Part shown: one piece after another, positions 52,552-63,308 of the stretch
Numbering within the stretch: position 1 is the stretch's first letter
Layout of the letters: each line of letters opens with the position of its first letter
Source of the DNA: Phytophthora sp. 'mugwort'
Lineage: Eukaryota; Oomycota; Peronosporomycetes; Peronosporales; Peronosporaceae
Assembly: GCA_033558025.1 (NCBI GenBank)
Contig: JAUCEF010000002.1
Coordinates: forward strand, 3,100,001 to 3,164,000
Direction of reading: 5' to 3'
DNA: 64,000 bases
Position numbers and translations under genes: made by a program
Notes under the pieces: generated by a model
Seen by the model: only the letters and a program-made list of their open reading frames with translations
What the model was told of the DNA's origin: nothing
Database searches by the model: none

Positions 52552-53836
52552 GGCAATGCGGAAATTCCTTCGATCCAGTCCAGTTGTCCGCGGCGTTTTA
52601 GTCTAGGCAGACGGGTCGGGTTAAGCGTGGACCCGGGTTGAGGATGCTTATTTGGAGGACAGAATTTGTGTTTGGGAGGTTTGGGGAACGACGGATTGCT
52701 CCCCTGTATTTTGCAGATACCGCCCACTACCTTGAACAAATTCAACGTTTTAGTTACTATAGGGTATTTATTATGCACAATAGATATGCTATTACAGTTG
52801 GTAACATGCACTACAATTCCATTCAAATTAACAGCTCAGTCATCCACTTTCCCGCCATGGCCGCGGCTTCGAGAGATCACTCTCTTCAGGAAAGAGGATT
52901 CCTGTCTTGCGAAAGCAGTTCGCTATCGTGGACGCCTCCATCTTCATCTATTTACTGACGGTCTACCTCATAGCTATCAACGTAGTATAAAGTTTTCCCT
53001 TCAGGTGTCGTCCCGGGGTTCCGGCGAGTCACCGTTTCACGCCGACGGTAGCGGTACCTTAGAGGATGTTGAGGATGGTGGTCCTAGCCGGTAGATGAGA
53101 GAGTTTAAAGGCTGTCTCGGACCAACGAGCCAGTTTTGACAGCTACGGTGTGGGCTGAACGCGCCGATACTCTTGGACGACTTGCCACTTCTGGTCGAGA
53201 GTGCGGTCACTTGCCCTCGGTTTGCTTCGTCTTGGCTGTCATCGGTGTCGTTTTGTTTGATATCTTCTGATGATCTGCTTGAGTACATCTTGGGCGGGAG
53301 ATTTAAATCGAAATCAGCCTCTTTAAACAGATACTTAGTGTAACAACGTTTAATAGAGATATCATAGGCTGGTGTGTTCAGGTTAGTGGGCGGTATCTGT
53401 AATTGAGTGTCATCAACGATACTTAATATCACACAACCTACCAGGAACATAAAATTAGTTTGTGTGAACAGACACGAGCCAGACCACTCGATCGGCAACA
53501 CAGTTCTCAACGTACCGCGGAGGGAGCAAATGGTCACGCAAGGCGCATCGGAAGCCAGCGAATTCGGAGGGAACATCGAGCTCAGCGTCAACTTGGAGCT
53601 ACAAGAAGCAGTAGCGCACTCAAGGCAAGCGAACCAACGTTCCAGGAACGAGAAAAGAACGGAAAACGACAGAAAACCCGCACATAAGCCTAAACGGAGC
53701 AGGAAGAAGATACGGCGATGCTGAAAAATCCCGTTCGTGACTCAAGGCGGGTGTACAACCGTTCCACAGATGCAAGCAGTCTTCATGAACATGTACCTGA
53801 GTTTAGGAGGCGATAGAAACACTTCGATCTACTCGT
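52552..53836. other. Region with two overlapping unassigned ORFs
   Basis: Plus 52666-53094 (142 residues) and minus 53037-53591 (184 residues) overlap at their ends and neither shows a known motif. The minus one has a hydrophobic stretch (FMFLVGCVILSIVDD) and a Ser-rich, charged part (MYSSRSSEDIKQNDTDDSQD). I cannot decide whether either is real. Confidence 0.35.
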
Positions 53837-54478
53837 TTGATGTCTGCAAATACCCCTTCGTCACCAGAAGTTACTGTCATCGATAGTAATGAGTCAGTAG
53901 TTTGGCCTGTTGGAGTTGATAAGATTCACGAATCTTGGCTATCAGCAAACGAGAAGATTGGCATCGAGATTCCTGAAGTTGGTGAAACCAACCCATGTCT
54001 ATGTCCTCGCGTCTGCTTTTTTTTCGCGATGTATGCGTTTACGCGCGGACAAAATATTATTGCGCAAAGGGAAACTGCCATGAAGAGGGCCGTTGCTCTA
54101 ACAGTGTGTAAAGACGTGCAATCGGTTGGCACTGGTCTGACAGGACTGGGCTCTGTCGCAATAGATACAATTAACGTGGGTTTTGTATTTGGGAACTACA
54201 GCGGAGAGCTGACCATCCATGATTTTTCAAAGGGCAGAACCAGGCCGGCTAATACGCGCTAGAGCTGCAGTCGAAGCGCACGATAAGGAATACTGTCTAC
54301 ATTGACGCTGCTACATGCGGTGGTATCGCACGCTTTATTAATCACTCATGCCAATGTGCGCGTGCTTGTGATCGCGCAGAAGACGATTAAGGCTAGCGAA
54401 GGGGTGACTGTTGAGTACGGCCCAAACCTGTGGTTTAATTGCAAGTGTGGAGAGGACAACTGCCACAGCAAAGATTAA
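53837..54478 (+). pseudogene. SET-domain methyltransferase pseudogene with post-SET motif
   Basis: 53837-54262 is open for 141 residues and ends with VFGNYSGELTIHDFSKG, like the G-EY-GE strand of SET domains. After stops, the same region gives IDAATCGGIARFINHSC at about 54300-54350, the hallmark NHSC pseudoknot motif, and in a further frame KTIKASEGVTVEYGPNLWF, then CKCGEDNCHSKD and a stop (54478), a short post-SET Cys motif. SET enzymes methylate lysines. Two frame changes make this a pseudogene; similar SET pieces are known in oomycete repeats. Confidence 0.7.
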
Positions 54479-54828
54479 GTCACGAAGTAAATAGCCGTCG
54501 CGCGGATTACAGTAAAATTCTAATAGCAATGGAGAATGCATCCGGAATTTCTGGCGTATCTCCCAAATTGTGTGTGTTTCCGCGGAGTAGTGTGTAGTCT
54601 TTTGCTGCAAGTGAATATCGAATAGAGCCAAAGCCGCATACTATCGATGTTGGTAGTGGGTCGAGGTTTCCAGTGGTATATCACACAACGCACAATTTGT
54701 TCTAGATCGCAAGAGTAGTGAGCTCAAACTCGTATTGGTTCGCATGATACACAGCCATATAGCAATAAGATCTTTGGCCCGCTTGCCATACGAACCATCA
54801 AGCACAGTCGAATCAGAGTATTATCGAT

Positions 54829-55620
54829 TCAAACGTAAAACCTTGTATTCTTGGACTTAAGCTTGCAATCTGTGAAATTCCGCATTCCACTCCACTGCCG
54901 CATTGATAGGCATTTTAAATCATTTATGTTCGCTGAGCGTACGTGTTTGTGTGAGGGCGCGAAACTTATATTGCCGAAAGCGTGTGTCAGCTTTTCTTTT
55001 GCATGTGGACGGTCGATGAGTAGGGTCTGGAGTCTCGTTTCGCTTAGCCCGACCTCACGTTGATGCTTCTTAGGCGGTGTACGGTCAATTAACGTCTCGT
55101 TGCCAGGAAACCGACGGCACCGTGCGTTGCCAGCATGTGAATCAAGTGCACACACGTGTTAAATTTGAAGAACAAGTTGCAATCACATATTTGTCGACCC
55201 AAATCAACTGGCCAACCCCATTGTGGTTGGTTTTGTACCTCCATTCTTGGGTAATTCATTCCCATCTGCGCAGACACTGCCTTGCCTGCTTCTGTTTTGC
55301 GCCGTGGCTTTACACTAACGCGAGGTCGTTGAATTGAAGCAGCAAATTTGACCTTGCAATCCATAGGCCCTAAAACGTTGCGAAAAGGGAAGACTTCGGT
55401 CGACGACTTCAGCTTTGCTAGTTGCTTTACACGCCATCCAGTGTGCTTGAAGACTTCAGAAGACGGAAGGCGCGCAGCGAGCTAGATTCGTTGTGGTAGC
55501 GGGATAACAACTGCTGCAAGAGAGTTCCCATTTTCAGCCGTTAGCGGGGCGTGTAGTCCGTTTCAGCTTCTTGATGAGTTGTTCAACAGGATTGTCGTTG
55601 TGGAAACGCTCCTGGTGTGT
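54829..55620 (-). pseudogene. MULE-like SWIM zinc-finger fragment
   Basis: The minus strand at about 55195-55125 encodes QICDCNLFFKFNTCVHLIHM, with the CxC...CxH of a SWIM finger, typical of the C-terminus of MULE transposases. Upstream near 55600 FHNDNPVEQLIKKLKRTTR fits the preceding helix. Downstream after a frame change is a basic tail (DRTPPKKHQREVGLSE). The rest of the transposase is absent. Confidence 0.55.
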
Positions 55621-56853
55621 GAAAACTTTGACAGTGGACAAACTTAATCTGTATCACTGAGTAACATATAGTCTGCAAAATATTTCGTCCCGAAATCCAC
55701 TCGCCATGCTGCCACGCTGATTTGCATTTACCAACTCCATACAGTCTGAATGTTTAGAGGAAGGCATTCGCTTCGTCCGGCGACACGTTGTCCACAACTA
55801 GCACCCACTTCAGCAAACGGCCGTAGTTAATGGAGGGGTGAATGCCACGGCTTGAACTCGGGGCACTGGGGGCACTGGGGGGCGTGAGCACCAGGAAGCC
55901 TTTGATAATGTAAGGCAAGCCTCCAGAAGTCGCCTGTCCTGGTACTGCTGGACGAGACAAAGCCGGTCAGCGTCGTCTGCGATGTATCCGATTACGTAGT
56001 CGGATGTGCATTGCTGTAGTACGATGCAGCAGGACGTGAACGAGTGATATTGTTTCATTCAGGCAGCTCAAGGCTGCCGAACGGAACTGCCTCGTTCATT
56101 ACAAGAGATGCTTGCCATGAAGTGCGCCTGTATCAAGTTCCGGGTGAACCTCCTATGCCTATGTGATCTACACAGATCACGCACCCTTAAGGACGGCGAC
56201 AAATTCGCCCCGTTTGTCCCAAATGGTGTCGAAGTGGCTATCATTCTTCGCGGAATAAAACTCCCCGTCCAGTACTAGCCTGGTAAGCTCAACTTGCTTG
56301 CTGATGGGTAGTCACACAAGCCGCACTATGAGCTGGCGCACATCAGTCGTGCCACGACCGGTCCATACGATCAGATACGTACGGCGTGTCGGATCGACGA
56401 AGCCTTGGCACATCTGGTACGGTTCCTGGCCGCGGGCAAGGCAGCCAGGGCCGAGTGGCTCACGGCACGTCAGAGAGCCCGGCTCCATCGATATGAGTGG
56501 CACGATGGCATGATCTACTACCGAGTAGCGTCCCATGAACCCATGGGTAGTCGTACAAAGCGACGAGGATCGCAAGGGTTTGATATTCTTCAGGAGGCGC
56601 ATAACCCCCGCCGTCCAGCGATCGGTCGGGCCTCGAGAAGACCTTCCAATCGGTCTCTTAGTACTTTTGGTAGACCCACATGTCCGAGTGGGTCGCTCAA
56701 TACGTGAAGACATGTGAAACACGTCAGCGGGTGAAACCCACGGGGCACGCCTTGGCTACTTTGCAGATCCTGCCCTTCCAGCGGACTGCTGGAACTCGGT
56801 AGTCTGGATTCCATCTTGGACTCCCCGCGGACGGCCACGGAAACACCGACATC

Positions 56854-57276
56854 TTGGCGTTCGTGTGCCTTCTGAGCAAGATGGTTCGTCTTGCTTCGGT
56901 CAAAGAAGCCGTGACCGGGGAACAGGCTGCGAAGCTGTTCGTGGATGGCTATTTCCGCCATCGTGGTTTGCCGGAGACAATTGGCTCGGATCGTGATCCG
57001 CGGTTTACCGCTGCGTTCTGGCGAACGCTGTTCCGACTACTTGGAACGAGGCTGCACATGTCCGCTGCCGATCATCCCCAAACGGATGGGCAGGCTGAGC
57101 GTGTCAACCGAGTGCTTGAGGACACTCGACACACTATCTGTGGGGAGTTTGCACTCGACAATGCGGTTCACGCATCGACCAGGTATACCCCGTTCTACCT
57201 GAATGGCTTGCTCCATCCCAGCGTGCTGCTCGCTTTTGTTTTTGCGAGGGAGCACCCCGGCTTCGATTCTAAGTGA
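56854..57276 (+). pseudogene. Gypsy integrase catalytic core
   Basis: 140 open residues: FVCLLSKMVRLASVKEAVTG, LFVDGYFRHRGLPETIGSDR with DPRF (second catalytic Asp), TLFRLLGTRLHMSAADHPQT, DGQAERVNRVLEDT (catalytic Glu), NAVHASTRYTPFYLNGL. The first Asp would lie just upstream in a broken frame (near 56800). All visible catalytic residues are retained, so this piece decayed mainly by frameshift. Confidence 0.85.
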
Positions 57277-58219
57277 GTGAGGGCACGGAAAGTGCTTTCT
57301 GCCTAAGTCTCGGACATGAGACGGTTTCCTTGTGGAAACAAGTGGAGTATTTTATAGACACCAGGCTGAACGTAATCATCTGTGTCCGTGGTGTCATGGC
57401 AGATGCACAGGACAAACAAAAGGAGTACTCAGACAAGAATGTAAGAGGAAACTAGACGTGTTTAATGTGGGCGAATTAGTCCAACTAGACACTAGGAACC
57501 TATTACTAACCACGGCATCCGTAGGGAATAACAAGTTGAGGCACTGCTTCATTGATCCTTCGTGGTCCTGGCTAGATATATTGCGGCGTACACCGTCGAT
57601 CTACCTAAGTCGATGACGACCCACTCAACGTTCTACGTGGGCCGTCTGAAGCGGTACCATGATCCGCAGGGTCCGGCAGCCCCGCAGGTTCCGCACGCGG
57701 AAGCGAGGCCGGCTCCTGGAAACGAGGCTCCATCTCCAGCGCATAAGAGTGTCCAGGGGCAGAAGCCCAGATCCTTTACGAGACCACGGAAGGGGCTCCA
57801 TACGAAGGAACCCCGGCTGCATAGGACGAGTATGAGCCATAGCGGTAAGGCTGGGAGTACGCAGGAGTTGCTCCCACCTGGTTTAATGGCAGCAAGAGGT
57901 TTCGAAGGAGGTACACCTCCCTCTGGACACGGTCCACAGACGTCCAAAGGACATCCAGACGTCGGAAGGCCTCGTCCACGTCAGAGGTCCGACGGTCGAC
58001 CCAACCTTCAAGGGCCGACAAGTCGCTTGTCAGACGACTCAATTTGCCATGGACCGGCTCAAGATCCTAGCGGTCCCGGCTTGGCCGGCTGCACGCCCGC
58101 CCTCACCGACGCCAAGCGCAATCTCTAGCATAAGGACTCGACGACGAAGGGCGGAGTCTTCATGATCTCGATGTGGAGCGAAGGCGACAAATCGCGTCCT
58201 CAGTCGGACCTGAGGGGCG

Positions 58220-58531
58220 GTGCCTCATACCCGTACTCATTCGAGGGCCCCGCCGCCTCTCCTCGACCGTAACAGTGAGACCCACTACCACGTGGAGCGT
58301 GTGCTACAGAAGCGGCGCGTTCACGGGAAGATCCAGCTCCACGTGAAGTGGAGGGGGTACTCAGAGGCTAAGAGCTCCTGGGAGCCGGTGGAACGGCTCC
58401 AGGCTCACTGCTCGAAGGCTGTCGCGATCTGGGAAAAGAATCGTCCGCGGCTCGTAAGTAGTTCGGGCTTTTTGCCCGAACGGGGTATAGTCGCGGAGCT
58501 AAGACGTACCCGCGCTTATCATGAGCGTTAG
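58220..58531 (+). pseudogene. Chromodomain of the second gypsy relic
   Basis: The frame contains HYHVERVLQKRRVHGKIQLH, VKWRGYSEAKSSWEPVERL, a complete chromodomain with the aromatic residues in place, followed by a basic tail. It closes the pol reading frame of the plus-strand element. Confidence 0.85.
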
Positions 58532-58544
58532 AAACAGGATGCTT

Positions 58545-58992
58545 CTACAGTTCTCGAAAGAACTGCCGTTTGCCTACCACATGGGCAAACGCAATGCGGA
58601 GATCATGGAGGTCGAGGGTGGCCTCCAACGTGAGATCCCACCGGAGGACTTCGAGTTGTGCTTGTGAGCAGCGCGTAGCGGCTCGCTTCCAGAACACGCC
58701 AGGGAAGAGGCACAGTGTGAGGTCATTACCGAAGGGTAGCCCATACGGGTCGAAGTCCCGACCGGAGGTCTGGCTTCTTTCACCGTCTCGCGAACTGTAT
58801 GAGCGGGATGTGTTGCGGTGCCAGGAGCACGCACCTAGCAGCACACAAGTTCTGTTGGAACAGGGGCTGCTTGTCCATCAAGTGGTGCTCATACGCGCCC
58901 GCCGAGGAGCACCCGAAGTGTCGGAAGCTGATCCAAGTAAGAATCAGCTCCGTGGGACTCCTCTGGATGGAAGTACTCGGGAGATTAAGTCG
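58545..58992 (+). other. Post-chromodomain sequence with a Cys/His-rich piece
   Basis: Three frames each show a protein-like part in turn: FAYHMGKRNAEIMEVEGGLQ (58565), then QNTPGKRHSVRSLPKGSPYG (58690), then a Cys-rich HKFCWNRGCLSIKWCS..HPKCRKLI (58845-58940). They suggest a former finger-like ORF after the chromodomain, now broken twice. I cannot name it. Confidence 0.4.
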
Positions 58993-59014
58993 CCCCCCCC
59001 CCCCCCCCCCCCCC
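58993..59014. repeat. 22-nt poly-C run with adjoining CA-rich tract
   Basis: 22 consecutive C, then GCACACACACACGCACAC. Compare the G run at 2249-2271. Confidence 0.85.
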
Positions 59015-59029
59015 GCACACACACACGCA

Positions 59030-59755
59030 CACGGCGAGGAGACGAGTACTTCTTCGCAGGCGACTGGGTCGCCGGGACGCGCACACTCTTCCGACGGACA
59101 GACTGGTATTCCAACTGCTGTCCATCGAGATCGTTCGAGATCTCTCGATCCAGTTGACCCTCATCCTCGTCGTCGTAGGATGAGCTAAAAAGAGGTCCCT
59201 CTCAATCTTACAACTGATGGTTCCCAACTCTTCACGGAGTCGAGACCGGGAAGCAGCACGCCTCTTACGTCCGACTTCTGAGGCTGCTGATGCCTTCGCA
59301 GACTTGGCGCGGGCAGATGCCTCAGCGAGCGTCAATTTCTTGGCCGGAGAACGAGGCTTCTCTTCGTCCTCCTGGGTGAGCCAGGACTCCCCTGATGCTC
59401 AGGCGTTTTGGGCGCGTCGCCACCGTCGCCATGCCGGCTGGATAGTGGCGTACGCGACCCAAGCAAGTCGGACTGGCACGGGTCACCATCGGACCCCTTG
59501 TCGGGCTGGTCCAGGAGGTCATTGTCGCCCATGACATTGGAGACTTGTCCGAGGTTTCTTCGTAATCCACAAGGAGCTTGGGGGCTTCCGCAGGCGACTG
59601 GGGCGCGTTGGATGCCACTTTGGATTCACCTTGGTGGACCCCTTCGAATCAGATCCTTTGCTAGACGGCTTAGAGCTCATAGCCTGCTGCTTGGGAGAAA
59701 CAGGCTTAGCAGGCGCTTTCGCACCGCTGTCAGACTGAGTCTTGATCATGCTTGA
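59030..59755 (-). pseudogene. Gag-like ORF in opposite sense next to the second gypsy relic
   Basis: Minus-strand pieces in different frames: 59749-59519 (GAKAPAKPVSPKQQAMSSKP), 59618-59322 (PQSPAEAPKLLVDYEETSDK), and 59335-59040 (MTLAEASARAKSAKASAASE, VGRKRRAASRSRLREELGTI). Basic, Ala/Ser-rich and coiled-coil-like, as in the N-terminal part of gag of some oomycete gypsy elements. It faces the chromodomain tail to tail. Either it is the start of another, inverted element or an opposite-sense ORF of the same one. Confidence 0.5.
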
Positions 59756-61283
59756 GGCCGAAGTGGAGGCCGGGAAGACGAATGCACGTGTACGTCTTGC
59801 TCGAGGCTCAAATGGAATGAGCCGGCTGCGGAATCTAACCGCAGTGAAGTCGAAATAAGCCGACTTGGAGAATGAAAGGCGGCGACTTCTTTCACTCGTC
59901 CTGAATGGTCGGGAAACCGAACCTAAGTGGGGAATGCAACGGGATCACATGAAAAGTGCCAAGTCACTCTTCAGAGTGGTGTACCCAAGTACCCCTATTG
60001 ATGTAGCCAACATCACTATGACGTCACGGCAATGCCCATCACGGATAGGTACCACACAATGGTGCATGGACCTCATCGCCACCCAATAGGGTAATCTATG
60101 ATACTTTATAGATGTCATACAGTTAGTATGTAGGAGCATTAAGAAGATCACCTACAAATATATTCAGTCTTATATTTAACTAAGTTGGTAACAGTCCCCT
60201 CAGACCAGGGACTTGTGAACTGCCGTCCGCTTTGTATACTCTCGAAGTTACACTTCCTGTGCAGCCACATATATCCTCGTGTCATGATAAAAATCTGAAC
60301 TGTCCTTATGTGCCTATCTTCATCTCAATAACTGGTTCGATTCAAGTGTTCGGAGGGACAGCTACCACTCCAGGAACCCGGTCAAAACCATCTTCATCAC
60401 AACGCATAAACTCTTCAGCATCGCCGTAGCTTTTTGCGTCTGCACCAATATACCCTGGGTCGCTCAGTGCTGTATCTCGTATTCAGAGTCGAGCGCTGTA
60501 ACGGCAACACTGATACTCCTCATCTTCAATCGCCTCGTCGTCAACCTCCGATGGACGTGCAATGTTTATGCTGGGATAGTATTCAAACCTTTTCGTTCAC
60601 CGATCGCGGAGTACTCGAAGAATGTCAAGATAACATCTGGACAGTTTTCATAGGTCCTAAGTGCTGGACGTTTTTCAGCAGCATGCCATGATGTGATACA
60701 TCTATGTATGCTCACTGATTATTGGATTGGGGCTTCCATGGTGATTACTACTTGGGACAGCAACCTCAAGCATGGGTTATTATGCTTAACAAGTTCCACC
60801 TCGCAATTAGCAAGTCATCCACGGGATGGTAGCCCGATGACGGCCTGCGTTAGCGATATGCAATCATTTCCCTTGTGGACCCATGAAACGAGTACTTGTA
60901 TTGAGTGAGAAAGAATGAGCTTCAAGTACGCTCTCCCCATCTTGCGTTTCGGTATGGAGAATGTATTCAACCTTAAATCCGTGGGTAGCAGACAGTAGCG
61001 GGATCGTCAATGGGAGATATGTGTTTTGGTAGCAGTTCGCATTATCTAAAAGTCATGTGTTGTCTTTACGTGTGGAGGGTCTTAATGGCTGCGCATCAAC
61101 ACTGCCTCAGCCATCGACGCCGCTGCTTCGCGATCTTGACGATATCGGCAAGTGAAAAATGGTCATAATGAACCTTGCACGTGTTGGCTCCCTTCGGTTG
61201 GATGCGCTTCGTATTCGAAGTACTGCACCATAGTTCTATGTCAGCTAATTCCGCGCTTCCCGTAGTGGCGCACAGTTTGGTTT
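59756..61283. other. Region without a recognised gene
   Basis: Short ORFs only (plus 60232-60429, 60434-60691, 60693-60908) with no known motif; these three follow each other closely on one strand and could be remains of one coding region. Confidence 0.4.
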
Positions 61284-62533
61284 TCACCGAAGTAAAACGG
61301 TTCTAACTTCATCTTGAAATCTTGACAAGATCCACGTTAGTGACTTGACGGGCGACTCATCGTTCTCTATGGTTTCAATGACATTTTGGATAGCTCTCTG
61401 CTGGTCCACAGCGCGAAGGCGATGCCCAATGAAAGGTCTTGCCTTCGTGCTACAATCGCCGATGGCTTGAATAGTTGATGGTAACGCGCCGGTATCGGCA
61501 AGTTGGTCTTGGAGCAAAAACAAAAACCGGAAGACCCTCCAACAGCCATCGCAAATTGTAACACTGGTCGGTAGTTGACTGTGGACATCCCGTCCGTACG
61601 TGATGTTGTGGAGAAGACAAAATCTCTGATTTGAAAGCTCGCAATTAATGCCATACTTTAGGTAGCATTTATCAGGTTTATGCTTCCAAATAAGACGATC
61701 GCTTCCACAGTCACCGAAAGCGGAATGGTAAATGATGCGATGAAGCAATTCCTTAGCATCATTCACGTGAAACACAACAACATAATTAATTGTTTTGCGC
61801 GTCGTCGCATCTCCACCTATTAGGGTCGTTACAATCAGGAAAAGGGTTGTCCGACGTAGCAGGTTGTTGCCACCGCTTCACCCAAACTGTCGCCAGTACT
61901 GTCTCCAATACCGTCTATTATATCAGACAGCTCATCATCGGCAAAGTTATTTCCAGTACGAGGTCTCTCGCCATCATCACAAAGTCGTATCGTGGTACCA
62001 TGGAGAGTCTGTCACCTCTACATAAAGTTCTTGCCTTCCTGTTGCGAGAGATTATTTCCAAATACTTTAAGTACATGGTCGTCGCAGGATGGCTAAAAAG
62101 GATGTATGCATACCTATCCACCTATACATAGTCGCTTCGTCCCCCACAATAAATAGGAACGTTCGATGATGATAAAATAAGCATCAGACACGGCATCTTT
62201 GACTTTGCGCGGATTAAAGGGCTGAAGCGTAAATTCTGATTGCTCAACAAGCTTGCCTTGCTCAATATTTCTCGAGTCGATACGCCCAGGTGCAACACTG
62301 TTGTACGGCATTACCAGACTGTCATCCTTTTCACCAAGCTACTTAACTTGCCTTGAGAAAGGCAGCATATACAAGCACGTAGCACGCGCTTCCCGATGGA
62401 CGACTTGCTCGCATTTACGTACCCACACGCTACCGTCTGTAATACCTTTTCCGCTGGAGTTTGAACGATTTCGATTTGCTGTGATACGTCTTCTTTCACT
62501 TGCTCCCATATAGACTCAGGGACAGCACCAGCC

Positions 62534-62555
62534 CCACACACACACACACACACAA
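62534..62555. repeat. (CA)n microsatellite
   Basis: CACACA repeated without a break for about 22 nt. Confidence 0.85.
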
Positions 62556-62772
62556 AGCACATGACGCGCCTTTTGTGCAACTCCACACATTAGCGCCACC
62601 GCGGCTGCCAATTTCTTGTGATTCATCTCATTCCTGCACGTATCAAAAATCTACAGGCGGAAGGTGCACGGATGCAGATTCAATTTTGTCCTGCATTTCC
62701 AGGGTACGTAATAAATACTTAGAGGAGTTGATTCACTGGCAACAGCGAGTTGTGCTCAGGGACACGAAGAAC

Positions 62773-63051
62773 ACGATTCACTCATCCGCGCATAAACCCA
62801 AGCGAGAGTCGGATGCCAACCACGCGGGAGCTCTATTCAAATCCCCTTGTTGGTCAAGTCGTTCATCTAACGACAACGGCAGGTTTAACTGCCGTTGTAC
62901 TGAGGTTTACCCGCCGTCGTACTGAGGTTTACCTGCCATTGTATTGTCGTTCGAGGAACGATTCTTCATCAAACAATGGGGATTTGAATAGATCTCCCGC
63001 CTGGTAGGCATCCGACTCTCGCTTTGGATTATACGCGGATGAGTGAATCGT
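62773..63051. mobile_element. 279-bp MITE with 74-bp terminal inverted repeats
   Basis: Left arm 62773-62846 (ACGATTCACTCATCCGCGCA, GCGAGAGTCGGATGCC, CTATTCAAATCCCC) and right arm 62978-63051 are inverted copies with about six mismatches. The 131-bp centre holds repeated TGCCGTTGTACTGAGGTTTA-like units and a short palindrome GGCAGGTTTAACTGCC. No coding sequence. No clear target-site duplication was seen. Confidence 0.85.
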
Positions 63052-63308
63052 TTTCCGTGCTCTCCTCTTTTTCGACGCTTTGTCCACCATGCTCACTGCC
63101 GCACGCCGTGCAGAAAGAATCTACAATGCTTAGCCTTGCACGAGAATTTCAGGGGATTATTGGGTTTCATCGTGTACTCATATCGACAATCGCGAGGAGG
63201 GTAGCGACTCAAGACATTAGCCGTGATGTGTGTGCCCCAGATACAAACTACGATAAAGAAAGGAGGCGATGTAGTCGTGGGCAACGCAAGACCCTGAAAA
63301 TCAAACAT

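Larger units (their letters stand above)
55740..58540 (+). mobile_element. Ty3/gypsy chromovirus relic, 5'-truncated
   Basis: Plus strand. At about 55880-56060 frames give HQEAFDNVRQ and VCDVSDYVVGCALLQYD (RNase H start); 56150-56530 YTDHA.., SFFAEYN, SHKPHYELAHISRATTGPYD and RARLHRYEWHDGMIYYRV (zinc-binding head of the integrase region); 56854-57276 is the integrase core; 57562-58128 the post-core and Pro-rich tail (TTHSTFYVGRLKRY); 58220-58531 a chromodomain. Gag, protease and most of RT are missing. Many frameshifts. It belongs to a different subfamily from the element at 2.2-13 kb, with no second RNase H. Confidence 0.85.
61284..63308 (-). pseudogene. Unrecognised degraded coding region, interrupted by a MITE
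   Basis: Minus-strand pieces: 63308-63093 (CKAKHCRFFLHGVRQ), 62586-62311 (ESIWEQVKEDVSQQIEIVQT, AEKVLQTVACGYVNAS), 62311-62114, 62121-61918 (RYDFVMMARDLVLEIT), and the longest, 61775-61284 (163 residues: WKHKPDKCYLKYGINCEL, HNITYGRDVHSQLPTSVTIC, ending SRFQDEVRTVLLR). They look like one old gene or transposon read with several breaks, but I recognise no family. The MITE at 62773-63051 lies between the first two pieces. Confidence 0.35.

Noticed and set aside
52666..53591. Overlapping ORFs as secreted effectors (RXLR type)
   Set aside because: No signal peptide followed by RXLR/EER is visible in either.
58570..59157. 195-residue plus-strand ORF after the chromodomain
   Set aside because: It crosses the poly-C run (giving poly-Pro), mixes frames of the piecewise protein-like segments and overlaps the opposite gag-like sequence; not a credible gene as a whole.
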